NCBI GenBank assembly: GCA_014729145.1 | Contig: WJKL01000096.1 | Location: forward strand, 1 to 7,677 | Length of the DNA: 7,677 nucleotides | Direction: 5' to 3' | DNA from: Candidatus Woesearchaeota archaeon | Lineage (GTDB): Archaea > Nanobdellota > Nanobdellia > Woesearchaeales > WJKL01 | Part shown: positions 5,439 through 7,677 of the stretch, piece after piece | Layout of the letters: each line of letters begins with the position of its first letter | Position numbering within the stretch: position 1 is the first letter of the stretch | The notes under the pieces: generated by a model | What the model was told of the DNA's origin: nothing | The model's database searches: none | What the model saw: only the letters and a program-made list of their open reading frames with translations | Program-made: the position numbers and the translations under genes

Positions 5439-6890
5439 ATGCTTACAGAATCTTTTTCAGGAATAAGAGGGATATTTGGTAAAGATATCACTTCTGAAGT
5501 TATTGAAAACTATGCACTAAGCTACTCTGATTTCCTTAAAAAAAAATTTTCATCTCCTTTGATTATACTGGGGATGGACACAAGACCCTCCTCTTCAAGT
5601 ATAAAAGAAGATATGAAAAAGATATTCCTTGAACAGGGAATAAAAGTTTATGATGTTGGATTTAACACAACTCCGGCAATACAGCATGGAGTGAGGCACT
5701 ACAATGCAGAAGGTGGAGTGATAATTTCTGCATCCCATAATGAACCAAATTGGAACGGCTGGAAATTTCTCAGAAAGACAGGCTCTGTCCTTAAACCTTG
5801 GGAGATCCAGGAAGTGATCACAAATTCAAAATACCATGGTTCTAGGGATAAAAACAAGCCAGAACAAATAGGAGTTTCAGAGGAAAAAGGCCCTGAATTA
5901 AGAGAAAGTTACATAAATTTTATATTAAACCATATAGGAAAAAAAGGAGTAAAGGATATACATGATTCAAAATTCAAGGTCATTGTAGATCCCAACGGAG
6001 GAGCAGCTGCAACAGTTATAACACCGCTGCTTGAAAGATTGAATGTAGAGGCCATTGGAAAAAACATGTCTCTTGGCGTCTTCAACAGGCTGGTAGAGCC
6101 AAATGAAAAATCTCTTGCTTATCTTGCTTATTATGTAGAAGACCTTGATGCAAATCTTGGAGCAGGATGGGATTGTGACGGAGACCGTGTTGAGCTTGTG
6201 ATCCCAAATTCTTCACGATTCTCAAAAGAGCGCGGAAGGATGCTCTCAGGAAATTATATCCTTGCTTTGATAGTAGAAGAGGTTCTTTCAGAATATAAAA
6301 AAACAGGCCCAAAGGTTGTAACTAATGATGCAACATCTGACCTTATAAAAGATATTGCAGAAAAACATGGTGCCCAAACAGTTGAAGTTGAGGTAGGAGA
6401 GATCAACGTTGTTGACAAGATGGATAAACTTAACTCTCCGGTAGGCGGAGAAGGCTCGTCTTCAGGCGGCATAGTCCCGCCTTCTAAATGCAGAGACGGT
6501 ATACTTTCCTTGGTGCAAATACTTCATCTGATGGCAAAAAGAAAAAAGAAAATCACAGAAATACTGGAAGATTTTCCTCCTTATTACAGCTCTAGAACAA
6601 ACATCAAATGTAGTCCAGATCTGGCAGTCAAAGTAAGAAAAAAACTGGAAGATTACTGGGGGAAAAATGAAAATATAGAGGAAATAAGAAAAACAGGAGA
6701 TAAAACAGGGGGCCTTAAGATAATAAGAAAAAAGACCAAACACGGACCTGGATGGATCTGGTACAGGGCTTCAAAAACAGAAAAAGGCGTTTTCAGGATC
6801 ATAACAGACGCCCAGTCAAAGCTTTATGCAGACAAGCTTCTTGCAATGGGAGAAAAGGCATTTGATGACTGCATAGATGAGATTGAATAA
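5439..6890 (+). CDS. Alpha-D-phosphohexomutase, probable phosphoglucosamine mutase (GlmM/PMM-like)
   Basis: This 483-residue protein has the four-domain phosphohexomutase layout. It starts with FSGIRGIFG (6-14), the counterpart of the family's FGTxGIRG. The phosphoserine loop is SASHNEPNWNG (97-107) with Ser99 as the catalytic phosphoserine. The Mg2+ loop is DCDGDR (245-250), the sugar-binding loop GGEGSSSGG (336-344), and the C-terminal phosphate-binding loop RASKTEK (443-449). The enzyme interconverts hexose-6-phosphate and hexose-1-phosphate. The neighbouring nucleotidyltransferase and glutamine-type amidotransferase point to glucosamine-6-P to glucosamine-1-P in UDP-GlcNAc synthesis. Phosphomannomutase or phosphoglucomutase activity cannot be excluded, and archaeal members are often promiscuous. 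Three loops differ from consensus: Glu102 for Pro, a longer sugar loop, and Lys446/Lys449 for Gly/Pro. A run of nine A (5538-5546) is followed by four T within an intact frame. It is the first gene of its operon and has no SD. Confidence 0.9.
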   Translation: MLTESFSGIRGIFGKDITSEVIENYALSYSDFLKKKFSSPLIILGMDTRPSSSSIKEDMKKIFLEQGIKVYDVGFNTTPAIQHGVRHYNAEGGVIISASHNEPNWNGWKFLRKTGSVLKPWEIQEVITNSKYHGSRDKNKPEQIGVSEEKGPELRESYINFILNHIGKKGVKDIHDSKFKVIVDPNGGAAATVITPLLERLNVEAIGKNMSLGVFNRLVEPNEKSLAYLAYYVEDLDANLGAGWDCDGDRVELVIPNSSRFSKERGRMLSGNYILALIVEEVLSEYKKTGPKVVTNDATSDLIKDIAEKHGAQTVEVEVGEINVVDKMDKLNSPVGGEGSSSGGIVPPSKCRDGILSLVQILHLMAKRKKKITEILEDFPPYYSSRTNIKCSPDLAVKVRKKLEDYWGKNENIEEIRKTGDKTGGLKIIRKKTKHGPGWIWYRASKTEKGVFRIITDAQSKLYADKLLAMGEKAFDDCIDEIE

Positions 6891-6910
6891 AGACAGGACA
6901 ATATAAGAAG

Positions 6911-6964
6911 ATGAAAATTATAGTTTACAAAAATAACCTCATTTATTGGAGGAAACAAAAATGA
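6911..6964 (+). other. Possible 17-codon leader ORF before the nucleotidyltransferase
   Basis: Within the 70-base gap after the mutase stop, an ATG opens a 17-residue frame (MKIIVYKNNLIYWRKQK) whose TGA overlaps the ATG of the nucleotidyltransferase (ATGA, 6961-6964). Such an overlap could couple translation. The peptide is short, has no recognisable motif and could easily arise by chance. No strong ribosome binding site precedes it, so I list it only as a candidate. Confidence 0.2.
6948..6952 (+). promoter_or_regulatory. Ribosome binding site deciding the nucleotidyltransferase start
   Basis: GGAGG sits 8 bases before the ATG at 6961. An in-frame TTG at 6946 would extend the protein by five residues but would place this SD inside the coding region, so the ATG at 6961 is the better start. 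Confidence 0.75.
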
Positions 6965-7659
6965 CAAAAGCAGTTATAATGGCAGCTGGGAAGGGGACAA
7001 GGATGCTTCCTTTAACTAAAACCACACCCAAGGTACTTATCAAGATAAACAACAAACCTTTTCTTCATTATGTAATTGAAAACCTAAAAAAAGCAGGATT
7101 TACCGAATTTGGGATAATTGCAGGCTATCTAAAAGAACAGATCTATGATTTTATAGACAAAAACAACATCAATGCTAAAATAATTGAACAAACAGAACAA
7201 AAAGGAACAGGTCATGCTGTTATGCGGGCAAAATCTTTTTGTAAAGATGAAGATTTCATAGTTCTTGGAGGAGACAACCTGTTCTCTGTAAAAGATCTAA
7301 AGGCGATAAACAAGGAGGACGATTTCTGTTATGCAGTTGGAAAAGAGATGCAAAAAGATCTCAGCAAATATGGTGTTTTTGTGATAGAAAATGATATCTT
7401 AAAAAAAATAGAAGAAAAACCAGAGATTCCTCCAAGCAATATCATCAACATAGGATTATATAAGTTCACAAGTGATATCTGGGAAGCATTAGACCAAATA
7501 AAACTTTCTCCAAGAGAAGAATATGAACTTACAGACGCTATAACAATACTTGCAAAAAAAGGAAAAGTCAAGGTCTTAAAATTAAAAGATTACTGGCTTG
7601 ACCTTGGATGCAAAGAAGATATTCCAAAAGTAGAGGCTTTCTTAAAAAAAGATAATTAA
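6961..7659 (+). CDS. Sugar-1-phosphate nucleotidyltransferase (GlmU uridyltransferase-like, single domain)
   Basis: The 232-residue protein, from the ATG at 6961, is a GT-A/Rossmann-like nucleotidyltransferase. It opens with the signature AAGKGTRM (8-15) and the TPK lysine motif (22-24). It continues with QKGTGHA (80-86, the nucleotide-specificity segment), GGDN (103-106, with the metal-binding aspartate D105), EKP (152-154), NIG (163-165) and YWLDLG (211-216). It would join a sugar-1-phosphate to UTP (or dTTP) with release of pyrophosphate. Its place between the mutase and the probable glmS favours UDP-GlcNAc or a related amino sugar for glycans. It ends just after the catalytic domain and lacks the left-handed beta-helix acetyltransferase domain that makes GlmU and many archaeal homologues bifunctional (about 400 residues or more). 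Glucose- or mannose-1-phosphate as substrate is an alternative. The next start codon is one base after its stop. Confidence 0.88.
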   Translation: MTKAVIMAAGKGTRMLPLTKTTPKVLIKINNKPFLHYVIENLKKAGFTEFGIIAGYLKEQIYDFIDKNNINAKIIEQTEQKGTGHAVMRAKSFCKDEDFIVLGGDNLFSVKDLKAINKEDDFCYAVGKEMQKDLSKYGVFVIENDILKKIEEKPEIPPSNIINIGLYKFTSDIWEALDQIKLSPREEYELTDAITILAKKGKVKVLKLKDYWLDLGCKEDIPKVEAFLKKDN

Positions 7660-7660
7660 T

Positions 7661-7677
7661 ATGTGCGGCATAATTGG
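7661..7677 (+). CDS. glmS: Start of a class II glutamine amidotransferase, probably GlmS (partial)
   Basis: Only five full codons and two bases are present: ATG-TGC-GGC-ATA-ATT-GG, encoding MCGII and, whatever the next base, Gly. MCGIIG is the hallmark start of class II (Ntn-type) glutamine amidotransferases, in which Cys2, exposed after removal of Met1, attacks glutamine. GlmS (glucosamine-6-phosphate synthase), PurF and AsnB all begin this way. The context after a phosphohexomutase and a sugar nucleotidyltransferase favours GlmS, which makes glucosamine-6-P from fructose-6-P and glutamine. The start is one base beyond the preceding stop, with no clear SD, so translation is probably coupled. 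The gene continues past the window edge. Confidence 0.75.

Noticed and set aside
5538..5550. Nine-A run followed by four T inside the mutase gene as a programmed frameshift or slippage site
   Set aside because: The zero frame is intact with conserved motifs on both sides, and such runs are expected in AT-rich Lys codons. There is no sign of an alternative product.

Overview
The window looks archaeal, most likely from a small-genome, AT-rich lineage such as the DPANN group (Woesearchaeota or Pacearchaeota-like). That placement is inference. The direct evidence is a complete ABCE1/Rli1 ribosome-recycling ATPase (found in Archaea and Eukarya, absent from Bacteria), BRE/TATA-type promoters, first genes that sit about 26-38 nt downstream of a TATA box without a Shine-Dalgarno (SD) sequence, downstream genes that do carry SD sequences, and archaeal-type sugar metabolism proteins. 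TAA, TAG and TGA all act as stops.

Layout. Positions 1-786 (minus strand) hold a small operon of two unrecognised genes: a one-pass membrane protein, then a gene that runs off the left edge. It is read from a good BRE/TATA promoter near 824-838. Positions 952-2069 (minus) hold a 54-residue zinc-ribbon protein followed by a biotin-synthase-like radical SAM enzyme. The only 52 bases between the zinc-ribbon start and the divergent ABCE1 start (2122, plus strand) carry one near-symmetric TATA element, which appears to serve both directions. ABCE1 is followed by a separate GNAT acetyltransferase gene (3952-4419). That gene converges, with 3 bases between stop codons, on a minus-strand winged-helix regulator (4423-5346) with a large, partly S-layer-like C-terminal domain and a terminal calcium-loop motif.

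Positions 5439-7677 (plus) form what looks like an amino-sugar cassette: an alpha-D-phosphohexomutase (probably phosphoglucosamine mutase, GlmM), a single-domain sugar-1-phosphate nucleotidyltransferase, and the first codons of a class II glutamine amidotransferase (MCGIIG), probably GlmS. Together these would carry fructose-6-P to glucosamine-6-P, glucosamine-1-P and then a UDP-sugar. The nucleotidyltransferase lacks the left-handed beta-helix acetyltransferase domain of bifunctional GlmU, so the acetylation step must be encoded elsewhere or the sugar is a different one.

No mobile element, CRISPR array, tRNA or rRNA was found. Points most worth a second look are the shared divergent promoter, the regulator with the EF-hand-like tail, the unusual CX4CX2C radical SAM motif, and the altered catalytic loops of the mutase.
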